This document shows positions 1 to 12,714 of a stretch of 64,000 nt of DNA, piece by piece. This stretch comes from Blepharisma stoltei (lineage: Eukaryota > Ciliophora > Heterotrichea > Heterotrichida > Blepharismidae): NCBI GenBank assembly GCA_914767885.1, contig CAJZBQ010000039.1, forward strand, positions 1 through 64,000, in the 5' to 3' direction. The notes below the pieces were generated by a model. That model was not told the origin of the DNA. It made no database searches and saw nothing but the letters and a program-made list of their open reading frames with translations. Each line of letters opens with the position of its first letter. The first letter of the stretch is position 1. Made by a program: the position numbers and the translations under genes.

Positions 1-3000
1 AACACCCTAACACCCTAACACCCTAACACCCTAACACCCTAACACCCTAACACCCTAACACCCTAACACCACCCCTAACACCCTAACACCCTAACACCTA
101 ACACCCTAACACCCTAACACCCTAACACCCTAACACCCCTAACACCCTAACACCCTAACACCCTACACCTCACCCTAACACCCTAACACCCTAACACCCT
201 AACACCCTAACACCCTAACACCCTAACACCCTAACACCCTAACACCCTAACACCCTAACACCCTAACACCCTAACACCCTACACCCTAACACCCTAACAC
301 CCTAACACCCTAACACCCTAACACCCTAACACCCTAACACCCTAACACCCTAACACCCTAACACCCTAACACCCTAACACCCTAACACCCTAACACCCTA
401 ACACCTACACCCTAACACCCTAACACCCTAACACCCTAACACCCTAACACCCTAACACCCTAACACCCTACCCCTAACACCCTAACACCCTAACACCCTA
501 ACACCCTAACACCCTAACACCCTAACACCCTAACACCCTAACACCCTAACACCCTAACACCCTAACACCCTAACACCCTAACACCCTAACACCCTAACAC
601 CCTAACACCCTAACACCCTAACACCCTAACACCCTAACACCCTAACACCCTAACACCCTAACACCTAACACCCTAACACCCTAACACCCTAACACCCTAA
701 CACCCAACCCCTAACACCCTAACACCCTAACACCCTAACACCCTAACACCCTAACACCCTAACACCCTAACACCCTAACACCCTAACACCCTAACCCTAA
801 CCCTAACACCCTAACCCCTAACACCCTAACACCCTAACACCCTAACACCCTAACACCCTAACACCCTAACACCCTAACACCCTAACACCCTAACACCCTA
901 ACACCCTAACACCCTAACACCCTAACACCCTAACACCCTAACACCCTAACACCCTAACACCCTAACACCCTAACACCCTAACACCCTAACACCCTAACAC
1001 CCTAACACCCTAACACCCTAACACCCTAACACCCTAACACCCTAACACCCTAACACCCTAACACCCTAACACCCTAACACCCTAACACCCTAACACCCTA
1101 ACCCTAACACCTAACACCCTAACACCCTAACACCCTAACCCTAACACCCTAACACCCTAACACCCTAACACCCTAACACCCCTAACACCCTAACACCCTA
1201 ACACCCTAACACCCTAACACCCTAACACCCTAACACCCTAACACCCTAACACCCTAACACCCTAACACCCTAACACCCTAACACCCTACACCCTAACACC
1301 CTAACACCCTAACACCCTAACACCCTACCCCTAACACCCTAACACCCTAACACCCTAACACCCTAACACCCTAACACCCTAACACCCTAACACCCTAACA
1401 CCCTAACACCCTAACACCCTAACACCCTAACACCCTAACACCCTAACACCCTAACACCCTAACACCCTAACACCCTAACACCCTAACACCCTAACACCCT
1501 AACACCCTAACACCCTAACACCCTAACACCTACACCTACACCCTAACACCCTAACACCCTAACACCCTAACACCCTAACACCCTAACACCCTAACACCCT
1601 AACACCCTAACACCCTAACACCCTAACACCCTAACACCCTAACACCCTAACACCCCTAACACCCTAACACCCTAACACCCTAACACCCTAACACCCTACA
1701 CCCTAACACCCTAACACCCTAACACCCTAACACCCTAACACCCTAACACCCTAACACCCTAACACCCTAACACCCTAACACCCTAACACCCTAACACCCT
1801 AACACCCTAACACCCTAACACCCTAACACCCTAACACCCTAACACCCTAACACCCTAACACCCTAACACCCTAACACCCCTAACACCCTAACACCCCTAA
1901 CACCCTAACACCCTAACACCCTAACACCCTAACACCCTAACACCCTAACACCCCTAACACCCTAACACCCTAACACCCTAACACCCTAACACCCTAACAC
2001 CCTAACACCCTAACACCCTAACACCCTAACACCCTAACACCCTAACACCCTAACACCCTAACACCCTAACACCCTAACACCCTAACACCCTAACACCCTA
2101 ACACCCTAACACCCTAACACCCTAACACCCTAACACCCTAACACCCTAACACCCTAACACCCTAACACCCTAACACCCTAACACCCTAACACCCTAACAC
2201 CCTAACACCCTAACACCCTAACACCCTAACACCCTAACACCCTAACACCCTAACACCCTAACACCCTAACACCCTAACACCCTAACACCCTAACACCCTA
2301 ACACCCTAACACCCTAACACCCTAACACCCTAACACCCTAACACCCTACACCCTAACACCCTAACACCCTAACACCCTAACACCCTAACACCCTAACACC
2401 CTAACACCCTAACACCCTAACACCCTAACACCCTAACACCCTAACACCCTAACACCCTAACACCCTAACACCCTAACACCCTAACACCCTAACACCCTAA
2501 CACCCTAACACCCTAACACCCTAACACCCTAACACCCTAACACCCTAACACCCTAACACCCTAACACCCTAACACCCTAACACCCTAACACCCTAACACC
2601 CTAACACCCTAACACCCTAACACCCTAACACCCTAACACCCTAACACCCTAACACCCTAACACCCTAACACCCTAACACCCTAACACCCTAACACCCTAA
2701 CACCCTAACACCCTAACACCCTAACACCCTAACACCCTAACACCCTAACACCCTAACACCCTAACACCCTAACACCCTAACACCCTAACACCCTAACACC
2801 CTAACACCCTAACACCCTAACACCCTAACACCCTAACACCCTAACACCCTAACACCCTAACACCCTAACACCCTAACACCCTAACACCCTAACACCCTAA
2901 CACCCTAACACCCTAACACCCTAACACCCTAACACCCTAACACCCTAACACCCTAACACCCTAACACCCTAACACCCTAACACCCTAACACCCTAACACC

Positions 3001-3039
3001 CTAACACCCTAACACCCTAACACCCTAACACCCTAACAC
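1..3039. repeat. Telomere: (AACACCCT)n array
   Basis: About 3 kb of the octamer AACACCCT in tandem, with occasional shortened or variant units (for example CCCTAACCCTAACCC near 790-810 and CACCCTACACC in several places). The C-rich strand runs 5' to 3' into the chromosome, as expected for a left end. The same octamer permutation is known from heterotrich ciliates such as Stentor and Blepharisma. The array stops abruptly at CACG and unique AT-rich sequence follows. Some unit variants may be read errors. Confidence 0.97.
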
Positions 3040-3101
3040 GCTTAAAATATTTATAGATCTATAATAGCTCATATTCGCTTTAAAAGCTTTTTATTTTAAA
3101 T

Positions 3102-3528
3102 AAAATTCCAAATCACTAGATAAGAAAGGATGCTCTTTAAATGAATTAGGAAGATATCCAGAAGCAGTAGAAAGCTATGATAAAGCAATCAACATCAATC
3201 CTAATAATGCCAAGTATTACAATATAAAAGGCAATGCTCTTAATATTTTAGAGAGATGTCAAGAAGCAATACAATGCTATGATGAGGCAATCAAACTTGA
3301 ACCCAATAATCCTTTGCATTTGTGCTGTCGAGCTAGAGTATTTAATAATCTCAGCCAAGAAGAAGCAGCTTTGCAGGACTTTAATACGGCTTATAATTTG
3401 AAGCAAGAAAATCAAGAAGGTGGTGTTTTACTAAGAATGAATGGAAACTTTCTGAAAATGATATCAATTTTATTAACAACGTATTAGGCCAAGATCGCAT
3501 TGAACTACTCCAAAAAATGCAGATTTAA
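3102..3528 (+). pseudogene. TPR-repeat protein relic, first gene-like sequence after the telomere
   Basis: An open stretch after a stop near 3098 encodes about three tetratricopeptide repeats. Visible repeat cores are LGRYPEAVESYDKAININP, CQEAIQCYDEAIKLEPNN and EEAALQDFNTAYNL, the classic A-helix/B-helix spacing of 34 residues. There is no start codon, and the N-terminal part is missing next to the telomere. Near 3435 the likely frame changes: one frame stops at 3487, and another continues as DRIELLQKMQI to a TAA at 3526-3528. It probably is a truncated subtelomeric gene fragment. TPR domains mediate protein-protein contacts, and nothing more specific can be said. Confidence 0.6.
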
Positions 3529-3669
3529 ATAAAATTTGATTATTAGATTTGAGGTAATAACTAGTTCTAACTTATAGATAGAGAGTAATTGATTATTATT
3601 TTTTTTGAGAGTATAGAGTGCTATTAAAATTCTAAAACCTTTATTTTGAACAGCTCCTACCAGAGAAGC

Positions 3670-6285
3670 TTAATTAGAAGCAAGATCAAATTTCCACAGC
3701 CCATTATTATATATAACGAAGTAAAGGCAACTCTTATAACGAACAATACTTGGCTGACAAAAATCTCCTGGCATGTTATTCGTCCCTATTTGGGCCCGAC
3801 CTAAAATATTGTTTTCAACACTTTCAAAAATCCTTCTCCTTTTCTCGGGTGCATAAACTTTTTCATTTCCTCTAAGCATAAGTTTATAGCAATTATTATT
3901 TAAAACCATTGGTAAATCCTGGAAATGCGAATTATTACTATAATAAAATAAGCCTATTTATTAAATGAGAACTATTTATTAGCAAATTATTTTAATGCAG
4001 CTTGTTTAATATTTTTGCCTCTAAATTAAACTTGAAGTAACTATCACCACCCGAAAAGTGTGCAATGTTTATTCTTTCTTTATTATATGATAAATAAACT
4101 TGAACAAAACCATCTACTATTGAGTCTCCAATTCGTCTCCAGGCATTATCATTTGACAATTCACTTTCATAGATTGATCCATTATCACCACATTCAATTA
4201 AATACAGTCTCCTTGTACTTATAAGAATCTTGGATGTTTTATCTTGAAAATCATAAGGAATTGTTGCGAAAGTGTTGCTAACAATTGAATACCTCAAAAG
4301 CTTTTTATATTTCCATCCAGAAATTACAATATTCCCGTTAAATATTGCACTATTGCAACTATCATCAGCTTGCGGCAGTGGCATTAATCCAATTCATCGG
4401 TTTTCATTTAAATCAAATCTCTCTGATAGAGTTAAACTTCATCGATTATTTCCTCCAAAGCAATAAACACTATTATTAAAATAGATAGCTGATGAACGAC
4501 TGCAAGGTTTTCCAGATGGCAGCTCCCGAACTCTATAATCCTCATCAATTATCAATGAAACTCCAGAGCTAGGGTATTTACCATAGCAAAATAAATTACC
4601 ATTAGGAAGCTGAGCAATACAAGTTGTATTATCCAGTGGTTCAGGGGTCTCTATTATCCTATCTTCCCTCCTATCATTTTCTGTATCATAAATAATCAAT
4701 TTACTTCTGTTGTCATCATCGTTAATTGTATAAAGAGATGTTTTTTGGCGATAAGCATTAATATAATCTTGGTAAGCTTGCTGAAGGGCTGGATCATCAG
4801 CACAGACATCGCTAATGCACTTTGAGCAGGCTCTCCTAAAGTCTTGCTCTAACTCTCGGTCATTTGGTCTATTTAAAATTTCAGCTCTCTTCTCTCTTAG
4901 TTCTTGAAGGATCTTTTGAGGGTCTATAACTTCATTATTTTTGATAAGATCTTGAGAATAAAGCAGGTCTTCATTCCTCTTTTTATTCTCATTTATTATG
5001 CTGTTTAAGCGAGCTATTTCTTCTTTAAGCGACTTAATTTCCATTATTTTTACCTTATTCTTTTTTCCAAATATAATTAGCTCCTTTTTAAGCTGCTCAT
5101 TTCTTTCCCTTTCTTTCTCAAGTTGAATTTGGCAAATAGCTGCATTCATAGCAGATGTTTGTGGAATTGTAATGCCTAAGCTTAGAGTTTTGTTGACTAT
5201 AAACTCATTAGTTAAGATATTAACTATTGTTGGCCTCTCTGTTCGCCTTTTTTTTAGGCACCAATCAACGAAATCTCTCAGTTCATTAGAGTATTCGCTT
5301 CTTATCGGCTTATAAGGCGCATTTTTTATTTTATTCACATTATCGCCAAAAGGATGCTCAAGGTTGCAGAGATAATACAAAATGCAGCCGACTGCCCAAA
5401 CATCACTTTCTTTAACCTGGAGATCTCCACTATGAGTCCTAGGAGACTGGTAACTGGCAACACCCTGAATTGTTTTTGTCAGTAAAGAGCGAGAAGTGCC
5501 AAAATCAGCTATTTTAATGTCTTTATTTTGATCTAATTCCCCCCTCTCCGTGAGTGAACAAAAAAAATTGCGTTCATTCACGGAAAGGGGGTAAATTTTT
5601 TTTCGAAATTTTTAAAAAAATCCTAATTTGCAAAAATTGGAAAGCAAATATTAGTTTAATTTATAAAATTGATGTTTTAAAACGCAATTTATTTAAAATT
5701 AAATAGAATTAGCTTGAGATTTCATTATACTAATTATCACTTATATATTTTTTTTTCATAAAAAATTTTTCTATTAAGAAATTTTTGTTCACTCACGAGG
5801 CAAAAAATAGCGATTTTTCCAATGGTTTTGCTCACTCACGGAGGGGGGAGTAAGAGAATATTTTGTGGATGAAGATCTCGATGAATAAATCCGTTGTAGT
5901 GCAAAGACTCGAGCCCAAAGCAGATCTGGATAAAATATTTCCAGATTTCGTCTTCTTCAAACATTTCATGGGCATGAATCTTATCAACTATGGCTTTAAG
6001 AAGGTCACCATTTTGACAATAATCTATGACCATGAAGAAAGTATCGTTTTTAACAAAAAAGGAGTCTAAGCGAAGCTTATATGGATTGACCCATGAGAGT
6101 ACTTGCAACTCAGCTCCAATATCCTTCCAGGTTGACCCTGTGCTATTTCTCGTTACAGCCTTTATTGCGTACATTTTCCCATCGTTTCTCTTTATGGCTC
6201 TGTAGATAGTTCCATAACCTCCAAAATTGAGGTGATCCTTAAATTCAAAAGCGTTTGTTAACTCTTCAGGAAAAAGCTCCATCAT
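3670..6285 (-). CDS. Protein kinase with coiled coil and kelch-like C-terminal repeats
   Basis: The start ATG is at 6285 (MMELFPEEL). The kinase domain shows a glycine loop (NFGGYGTIY), the ATP lysine in YAIKAV, the catalytic loop HRDLHPQN, DFG in KIADFGTS and a SDVWAVGCILYYL helix F. After about residue 280 comes a charged coiled coil (ERERNEQLKKEL region), then kelch-like blades (CFGGNNR, NRWIGLMPLPQ, FNGNIVISGWKY). Two TGA codons fall in conserved blade positions and are read as Trp. A family A element (5534-5852) splits HRD from DFG. A small TA-bounded segment (about 3957-4011) separates the last blades. After both are removed the frame is 748 codons with no shift, ending TAA at 3670. This is probably a cytoplasmic signalling kinase; its substrate is unknown. 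Confidence 0.8.
3957..4011. other. Candidate short TA-bounded IES in the kelch region
   Basis: The kinase/kelch frame runs into a TAA after ...KILNKLH, while a second frame downstream continues kelch-like sequence (GLFYYSNNSHFQDLP). Joining at TA 4010-4011 and TA 3955-3956 removes 55 bp and restores one frame. There are no terminal inverted repeats, and other TA pairs are possible, so the boundaries are tentative. Confidence 0.4.
5534..5852. mobile_element. Family A element (MITE-like) inside the kinase domain
   Basis: This element of about 317 bp has ends CCCCCCTCTCCGTGAGTGAAC and, inverted, CTCACGGAGGGGGGAG. The left end is itself a hairpin (GTGAGTGAAC ... GTTCATTCAC). The interior is AT-rich. 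On the gene strand the target reads CTC TTA / TTA GAT, a TTA duplication. Removing one TTA plus the element joins the catalytic loop to the DFG segment (ILLDQNKDIKIADFG) without frame change. No transposase is encoded. Confidence 0.85.
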
Positions 6286-6489
6286 TATTATAATTATCGA
6301 TCAAAATTACTAAATAAAAAACTAAGTTAATCAGAAAAATGGCCTAAAAAACAAAAAGAGTAACAGAATTTTTTATTAAACTGTAATAAACGACTAAATG
6401 GGTTTTGTCGAACCCGCTAATTTTTTCTAATATAAAAGCAAACTCATTAAACAAGTAATTTAAATATCAAAACTATTTTGGCTTTTAGC

Positions 6490-7020
6490 TATAATAGGCT
6501 TTTTTCTAATAGTTTTCTTTGCTCACGAGAGTGAGGGGATTTAACTAATTAATTAATGAAATTCCGCACATAAAACCTTAAAGTCTGGCCTTTTCTTGAA
6601 AAAATCTAATTATTCTGATATAATTATATGTATTTCGTAGATTGCATTTGAAAGTTATTTCAAATGCTAAAATATTGGTTTTAGGAAAATTGACTATTAG
6701 CTATTTATATAGCAAACGAAATAAAAAGCAGGACATGAGAGATTATTTATTTCATTATTTCATAACTCATTCTTAAGAAAAAGATTTTACAGCTAAGATC
6801 AAAAAGAATTAGGGAAAACAAGATTGATTCAGCTACGTAGGCTGCTTTTTAATATAAAAATATTTTTGTATATAAGTGATAATTATGTTTATAATGAATT
6901 CTTTTGCTAATTCTCTTGACTTTTAAATAAATTGCATTCTAAACATAAACTTAATAAATTAAATTAACTTTTCTTTCAAATTTGAAAAATTATTTTAATA
7001 AAATTAAAAAAATTTTTTGG
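6490..7020. mobile_element. Decayed family A remnants in the intergenic region
   Basis: Sequence at 6500-6540 (CTAATAGTTTTC...GCTCACGAGAGTGAGGGGA) resembles the inner right end of family A. Sequence at 6860-6990 (GTGATAATTATG...AATTGCATTC...ACATAAACTTAATAAATTAA) resembles its AT-rich interior. Neither has intact ends. The rest of 6286-7375 is AT-rich and holds no gene I can see. Confidence 0.4.
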
Positions 7021-7375
7021 CAGGCTTACAGAGGGGAGGAAGTTATAAACAGTTTTAGCAAAGGAAGTTATGATTTTTGCTTTTATTGAATCATTTTTAT
7101 ACAAGAAGTTAAGGACTACTTCTTTATACTCTCAATAATTTTCCAAAAATTTATTAGATTTGCTACTAGATAGGGTTAGTGTTTTTGCAAGTATAAATCT
7201 CAGGAGAGCAATGATATGAAATTAACTTAACGCCTGCGCTTTGTATTGAAGCATTTTTTCATATTTAATTTATTTAGTTTTATATATTATGCGAAAATTA
7301 ACCTAAAACTATTAACTTATTTATTATAATAGAAACTCTTTAAAATAAGATATAATAAAATTTTATCATCAAAAC
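7015..7375. repeat. 3' flank shared with 18465-18846 (segmental duplication)
   Basis: From CAGGCTTACAGAGGGGAGGAA onward this flank aligns with 18468-18846 (GCAAGCTTGCAGAGGAGGAA). Shared blocks include TTTTGCTTTTATTGAATCA and AAGAAGTTAAGGACTA. The duplication that copied the channel gene therefore included about 360 bp beyond its stop codon. Confidence 0.75.
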
Positions 7376-10300
7376 TTAATAACTTTCTGTGCTCTTAAAA
7401 GAAACATCTAAAATTGGAGCATACTCTCTGCTCAACCGCCTTTCTGGCATACTCTTAGAAATGCTTTGCTTTCTCTCCCCCAAATTAGAGCCCGATCTTG
7501 CAATAAGATTTTTTCTTCTCTTATTCAAAGATTCTCTTCTCCCTTTATTACTAAAATCAAATTCGATAATCCCAGTCTGTATATCCAGAACATTCCTCAA
7601 ATCAGCGCTTCTTAGCTTGATCAACTCATCATCGTTTGCAGAGTCTTGATTTGCAATGTCAATTGACAGGCCATCATGCTTGACAATTCTCTTCTCTATT
7701 TCTTCAAAGACATCAGGGTATTTTTCAAATGACTTCATTAAATCTTTTTTGTCTAAAGAATAAGTATAGCACATACTTTTCGCAATGACTGAAAATGCCG
7801 ATTTTACTGATGTCAAAAATTCCAAATCGCCAATAAGAGATCCTTTTCTGAGGGTTTTCAAGATCGTTTTGCCATTGGCAGATATCAAAGCAATTGATCC
7901 TTCAATAATGAAGAAAATTTCATCACATGATTTTTCTTTATGAATAATATAGTCTTTTGGCAAGAAAAACTTGAACTTTAAATATATTGAAATTTGCTCA
8001 AAAAACTTTCGAGAATCTTCAAACTGAAAATATGGGACTTTTTCAAGAATAGATTGACTGCATTCGAAAATTATGGACTTTGAAATGTTTCGAGGCAGGT
8101 ATAAAAAGAGATTTCTATAGTCAACAGACCCATAGACAACATTCAAAGACGTTGCAAATGCATGATAAGATTCCAATTTCTTTATTAAACTATGGAACTT
8201 TTCTAAAGAGCTAGCTACACACATTGGAGATTTCAGTTTTTCTATATAATACTTCAAGTCAGATTGAGGAGTGGCAACCGCAGTTGCCATCAGCCCAAAA
8301 ATGACAGCGTTCATCATATCTCCGAAGAAAATAAAAAAACGGTTCAAATTCTTTCAGAATCGTTTGCCTCGAGCATGAATCCACCATATCCAGTGCAAGT
8401 GAGAATATTCAGCACATGGAAAAGCGCTCAACTATACTGGTTCCCAGTTTCTGGATCTTGAAGATCATTATCTTTCACCCATGAAGAGTATCTTTCATTA
8501 AGGCTATAATAGAAAAATGAACAGCTCATAAAATGAATTAAGGCCAATACACAAATCATGGTTTCCAAAAATTTCAGTTGGGCTGAAAACTGTCTCAATA
8601 GATTTCTTATTTTAGCGAACAATGCTATAAGTCTAAAGTTAGCCACAAGCCTCAGCAGCCTTAAGAGGGTAATTAACACTATAGGATCTTCAATCTGCTC
8701 ACTCGCAAAAATTATATTGAATGACGATAATGAAAAGATATCTAAAGCAAAGCAAAGAGAAGATTCTTTGTAAACTTTATCTGTCCCACTTCAAAAAAAA
8801 TAATTCTTGAAATTAACAAAAATAAAAGCTGCAGAGACCAATAGGCTAATAATTTCTATTCCAAATAGAAATCAATTGTACTCCATTTCAAACCCAATTT
8901 CTAAGGGCAACTCAAAAAGAATGTAGGTAAGAAAAAACATATATAGAAATGTAACAGAGTATCATGTATTAGATGATAGCTTTAGAAGTTCTTCAGATAT
9001 AATTGCTTCCAGCAGCTTCTGGATATTAGCGTAGTATTTTTTTGAGATTTCTGGACAGTTATGAATCTTTGAGTTTATTTTTTCAAAAGAATTAATGGCT
9101 TCATCTAAAGTGCCTGAAGAAAAAATGGCTATTAGCCTATTTTTTGCGAGCTCAGCCATGCTGCTGTACCACTCTGGATAAGCTTCTCTTAGGTCCTTGA
9201 TGCATTTTTCTTCTAAAATTCCTATTTTAGATACTTTTGCTGCGATTATATAAGTTGGACTAGATTATATTAGATCTACCATTGTTGGAATCTCTCCAAA
9301 ATGATCCCCAGGATAGAGGATTTCTACTGTCTTTTTACCTTTAAAATCGATAACACGCACTTCTCCATCAAGAATGATCAATAAATCATTCCTTTTTTCT
9401 CCTGCGTCAATAGCAGGGTCCCCCACCAAATAAATTTCGACTTTCAGAAGCCTGAGGATTGATTTTGCCAAAGGCTCATTAATGCTCCCATCTTGATTTT
9501 TAAAGATATTAGCATTCTTAACACTTCAGAATATCTATAAAACTGGATATCTGACATCAAGGATGGAGGAAGCTCTTTTAAGATATTTTCATCATAAATT
9601 CCTTTGCTTGATCTCAATAAGTAGTCAAAATAATCATTTATTTTTTCCATAAAAATACTGCCTAGCTGCTTTTTATCAATAAAATCTTTAACATACCAAT
9701 AGCTATTTTCGAATGTAAATTTTGGATCAGAAGAACAGAGTTCTGCCACAAGTGAAGTTATGCTCCCAAATAAAATTGAGTAGGCAAAAAGTCCTATTAA
9801 AAAGACAAAGCAGTTATATGCTTTCTCAGCAGGCGAATTGCTGACGACCCATCCATACCCAGCATGCGAAACCACAATTGATGACCAATGAAATGCGTGT
9901 GTATAGACTGTATCCCTAGTAAGGGGTTCAGAGCTGTTAGTCCTATATTGTTCAGGCTGAGGAGATGGGACTCTTGATAATCATGAGTGATTTGCATCTT
10001 CTCTTTTAGCACATTCTATGAAATAAGATCCACAAAAATGATTTACCATTACATAAACCACCATTACTTCAAATACTCGAAGATAAGTGAAAATTTTGAA
10101 ATGCTTCTTTTTCATATAGAAAAAGAAACCTGCGATGTAATAAAATCCTGTCAGTCTAATTGTTGAAAATATAGCTGCAAGTTCCCTTGGCTCCGTAAGA
10201 TCGCTAGATTTAAAAATTAGGGCAAAGGGAATTGCCAGTATTAAATTGTGTATAAACTTATTGAAAGCTCTGCTGGGGTTGGAAAATTGGAATCTCTTTT

Positions 10301-10480
10301 CTTTTGGTAAAGCTGGAATAGATGTGAGAGCACGGCGAAGCTCCAGATAGTAAAGGCTATTGAGAAGATACAGCAAAATAGATAAAATTTCTAAAGCCAG
10401 CAAAGCTGGACTATATTCATATTCAAATGCAATTTGGAGAGGAGTAAAAATGAAATTATATAAGTTCAAGATGAAATATT
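7376..10480 (-). pseudogene. Truncated, broken copy of repeats III-IV of the four-repeat cNMP-gated channel
   Basis: This is nearly identical to 18847-22912 of the intact-looking gene, covering the third and fourth channel modules (S1-S6 plus cNMP-binding domain each). Homology stops at ATGAAATAT near 10480, where the upstream modules are missing. It has a 2-bp deletion at about 9525 (AACACTTCAG against AACAGCTTCAG) that shifts the frame, and an AAA-to-TAA change near 9268 (DLI-stop where the paralog has DLIKSSP). The paralog's 144-bp insertion and family B element are both absent, so this copy shows the empty target sites. Codon TGG at 9169-9171 matches TGA in the paralog. It is a duplicated pseudogene. 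Confidence 0.85.
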
Positions 10481-10489
10481 AGCTGATGG

Positions 10490-11040
10490 GCTTACTTATA
10501 TGGGCCATGCTTTCACTGCTATAGAAAGATTATTATGGAAAATACTTTGAAAATTGGACAAGTTCTAGCCAAGAAAGGATGCAAAGAACGCTTTGCTGTT
10601 GATTATGTAGTAAGACAACAAGAAGAAGGAGGGCTTGAGTTGCTTACGCTGTAGTAATAACTTTAGATGGGATGAGACTTACCATCCTATGATTACAGTA
10701 AAAATTTAACTGATGCCCAGCTGACTAAAGATGACCTATTATTAGGAGCGGACTATCAAGCAAAATTTTATATAGCCACAAATACTGTTCAAAATGACGT
10801 CTATACAGGACTTACCTCAACCGATTTCTTAGACTTGGTTAATTCTACAACGAAAATAGATCTGGCCATTTACTATCTGCAATTTCTATATATGGAAAAT
10901 TTGTGTTACAGCAATTAGAAACTCTGCTGAATAAGCGAAGGCTATTTTTGATAGAGCGCTACAAGTATTGGAAAGAGAAGCAAACCAAATCAGCTCATAG
11001 AAAAATTTCACAGAGCTAGACCAAGCATCCAGATATCAGA
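10490..11040 (+). pseudogene. Unrecognised gene debris
   Basis: Short open stretches such as KKGCKERFAVDYVVRQQEEG (about 10575-10640) and a longer one starting LTDAQLTKDDLLLGADYQ (about 10708-10915) look codon-like but are broken by stops and frame changes. I do not recognise the family. Homology to the adjacent channel copy ends at 10480, so this belongs to something else joined there. Confidence 0.3.
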
Positions 11041-11545
11041 CCTATTTTGTTCCTATTTTTTCTATTTTTATCTTATATTTTTAGCAAAATTATATTGATT
11101 ATAATATTTATTTTTCTATACAATGTTAGCTCATATTTATATACCATGCCATTTCTGGCTATCAAATCGCTTCAGGTTTTGCAGAGACTGAATGCTCTTT
11201 TCTCCAAAAATGTGCATCTCTCTTGTAGAGAGATATTTGATATTTGCACAGTTGGATCTTTTATGTATAAAATATACAATTTCAGCTTCTTTTAGATAAA
11301 GATGGTATAAAACAATGACATAAAAAATAAGCATGTATATATTTAGCTCAGCTAAGCTCTATAGCTAACTAATGTTTAGTAAAGCAACATCAAGCAACAC
11401 CGGAAATCCCCAGAAGAACTTATAGCCAATAATACTATAATTTAGGCATGAATATAAAATTTTAAAAAAATTAAAAAGAATCACTATTACAAAAAGACAG
11501 TAAAATAGCTTAGTAAAGCTGAAAGCATGCTTTCATTTTTTTAGT
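11041..11545. other. AT-rich spacer, nothing recognised
   Basis: Low-complexity AT-rich sequence. Short open frames on both strands overlap each other and show no family features. Confidence 0.5.
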
Positions 11546-11561
11546 TTACCCTATAAATTCG

Positions 11562-12096
11562 CACACATTAAAATGGCGACACGCGTCAACCTGCTCTCTT
11601 GGCGCAACAGTCCAGACCTTATGGCTACAGTGAACTGGGACGGACTCCGAGCCGAGAATCAAGTGAAGGCTCAAGAGATGTGTATCCTGATAGGTTTTTG
11701 CTGCTTTCCTGTGGCTGAAAATGGAGGTGCTCAACATCGTCCTTTTGGATCCGAGGACACATGGGCATTCATCTACCGAGAAACTGGAGATTTCGGCCAA
11801 GGCAATAATAGTCTTTTTTCTGTAGTTGTCGAAGGAAGGCACTTCGGCACCCGATAGACTCCAAGGAGCTGATCCATAGAATCAAGCTACTCCAATCGCC
11901 CGTAGCAGGGCCGCAGAAATCCATAAGCACTCAAGACTGAAGCTTTAAGGCAAAGAGGAGACAGAAGGTACAGGAAGGGCACTCATATGAGGGATAGACC
12001 CTCTGGACTGGAGTTGAAAAGCGGTAGAGCGTCTCATCGGGAGATCTTTGGTGACTGCGTCACCAATATGGCTAACGCCTAACTTTAATAACCTAA
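11562..12096 (+). mobile_element. S1: SINE-like retroposon insertion
   Basis: A GC-richer block of about 535 bp in AT-rich DNA. It begins ATTAAAATGGCGACACGCG and ends in the A/T tail AACTTTAATAACCTAA. It is flanked by CCCTATAAATTC (11549-11560) and CCCTGTAAATTC (12097-12108), an 11-of-12 direct repeat. The same first dodecamer starts S3 and S4 further along. A 94-codon open frame inside has no family features and I do not call it a gene. Confidence 0.65.
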
Positions 12097-12109
12097 CCCT
12101 GTAAATTCA

Positions 12110-12714
12110 CTTTCGAGCATTTTAGATCCTTACTTATGCCTTTACTCTAAATTCAGTATTATTGTAAATTTAATCCCACTAGTGGAAATTATTTTTCAGA
12201 AGATATGGAGAAAGTTTAATTTCATTAATTGCATCGCTAGAAGAAATAACAATTCTAATTTCGCTTATTTTTATTTTTTTATTTTTTGTCAAAATTATTT
12301 CAAAGTAAACTTACATCATTTAGCCACTTTTCAGGTCTTAAATTGAAAACTTAAAGCAGTGTTTTTTTGTCTATTTTAATTTAATTAGCTATGATTTCTT
12401 ATTCACTGGATATCGATATCATCAACAGTATGAAACTTTAAAAAGTTTATTAGCTTATCGAAATATTAATTCTAAATAATTATTTTGACATTAAAAAATG
12501 CTTAAAAACTTTTATGAAATTTCCCAAATATAAATATATAAGCCAAATAAAAAGGCTTTGACAAAAAATGGAAATTACGCAACAATTTTTTATATTTTTA
12601 AAAAAAATTAAGGGATTGAAAACTTCACTTACATATTAAAATTTTAAAGTATTTTTGACACATCTTTATTCTTCAATCATTGCTAAGTATTTTAATACTT
12701 ATAAAAATATCCGC
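12110..12714. other. AT-rich upstream region of the TmcB-like gene
   Basis: No gene or RNA recognised. The region is AT-rich with homopolymer runs and should contain the promoter of the gene starting at 12715, but no element stands out. Confidence 0.4.

Noticed and set aside
1-3039. CRISPR-like or satellite array
   Set aside because: The unit is an 8-bp telomere repeat with no spacers, at the chromosome end.
11573-11857. 94-codon open frame in the GC-rich block
   Set aside because: It lies wholly inside retroposon-like insertion S1, overlaps an equally long antisense frame and shows no family features.
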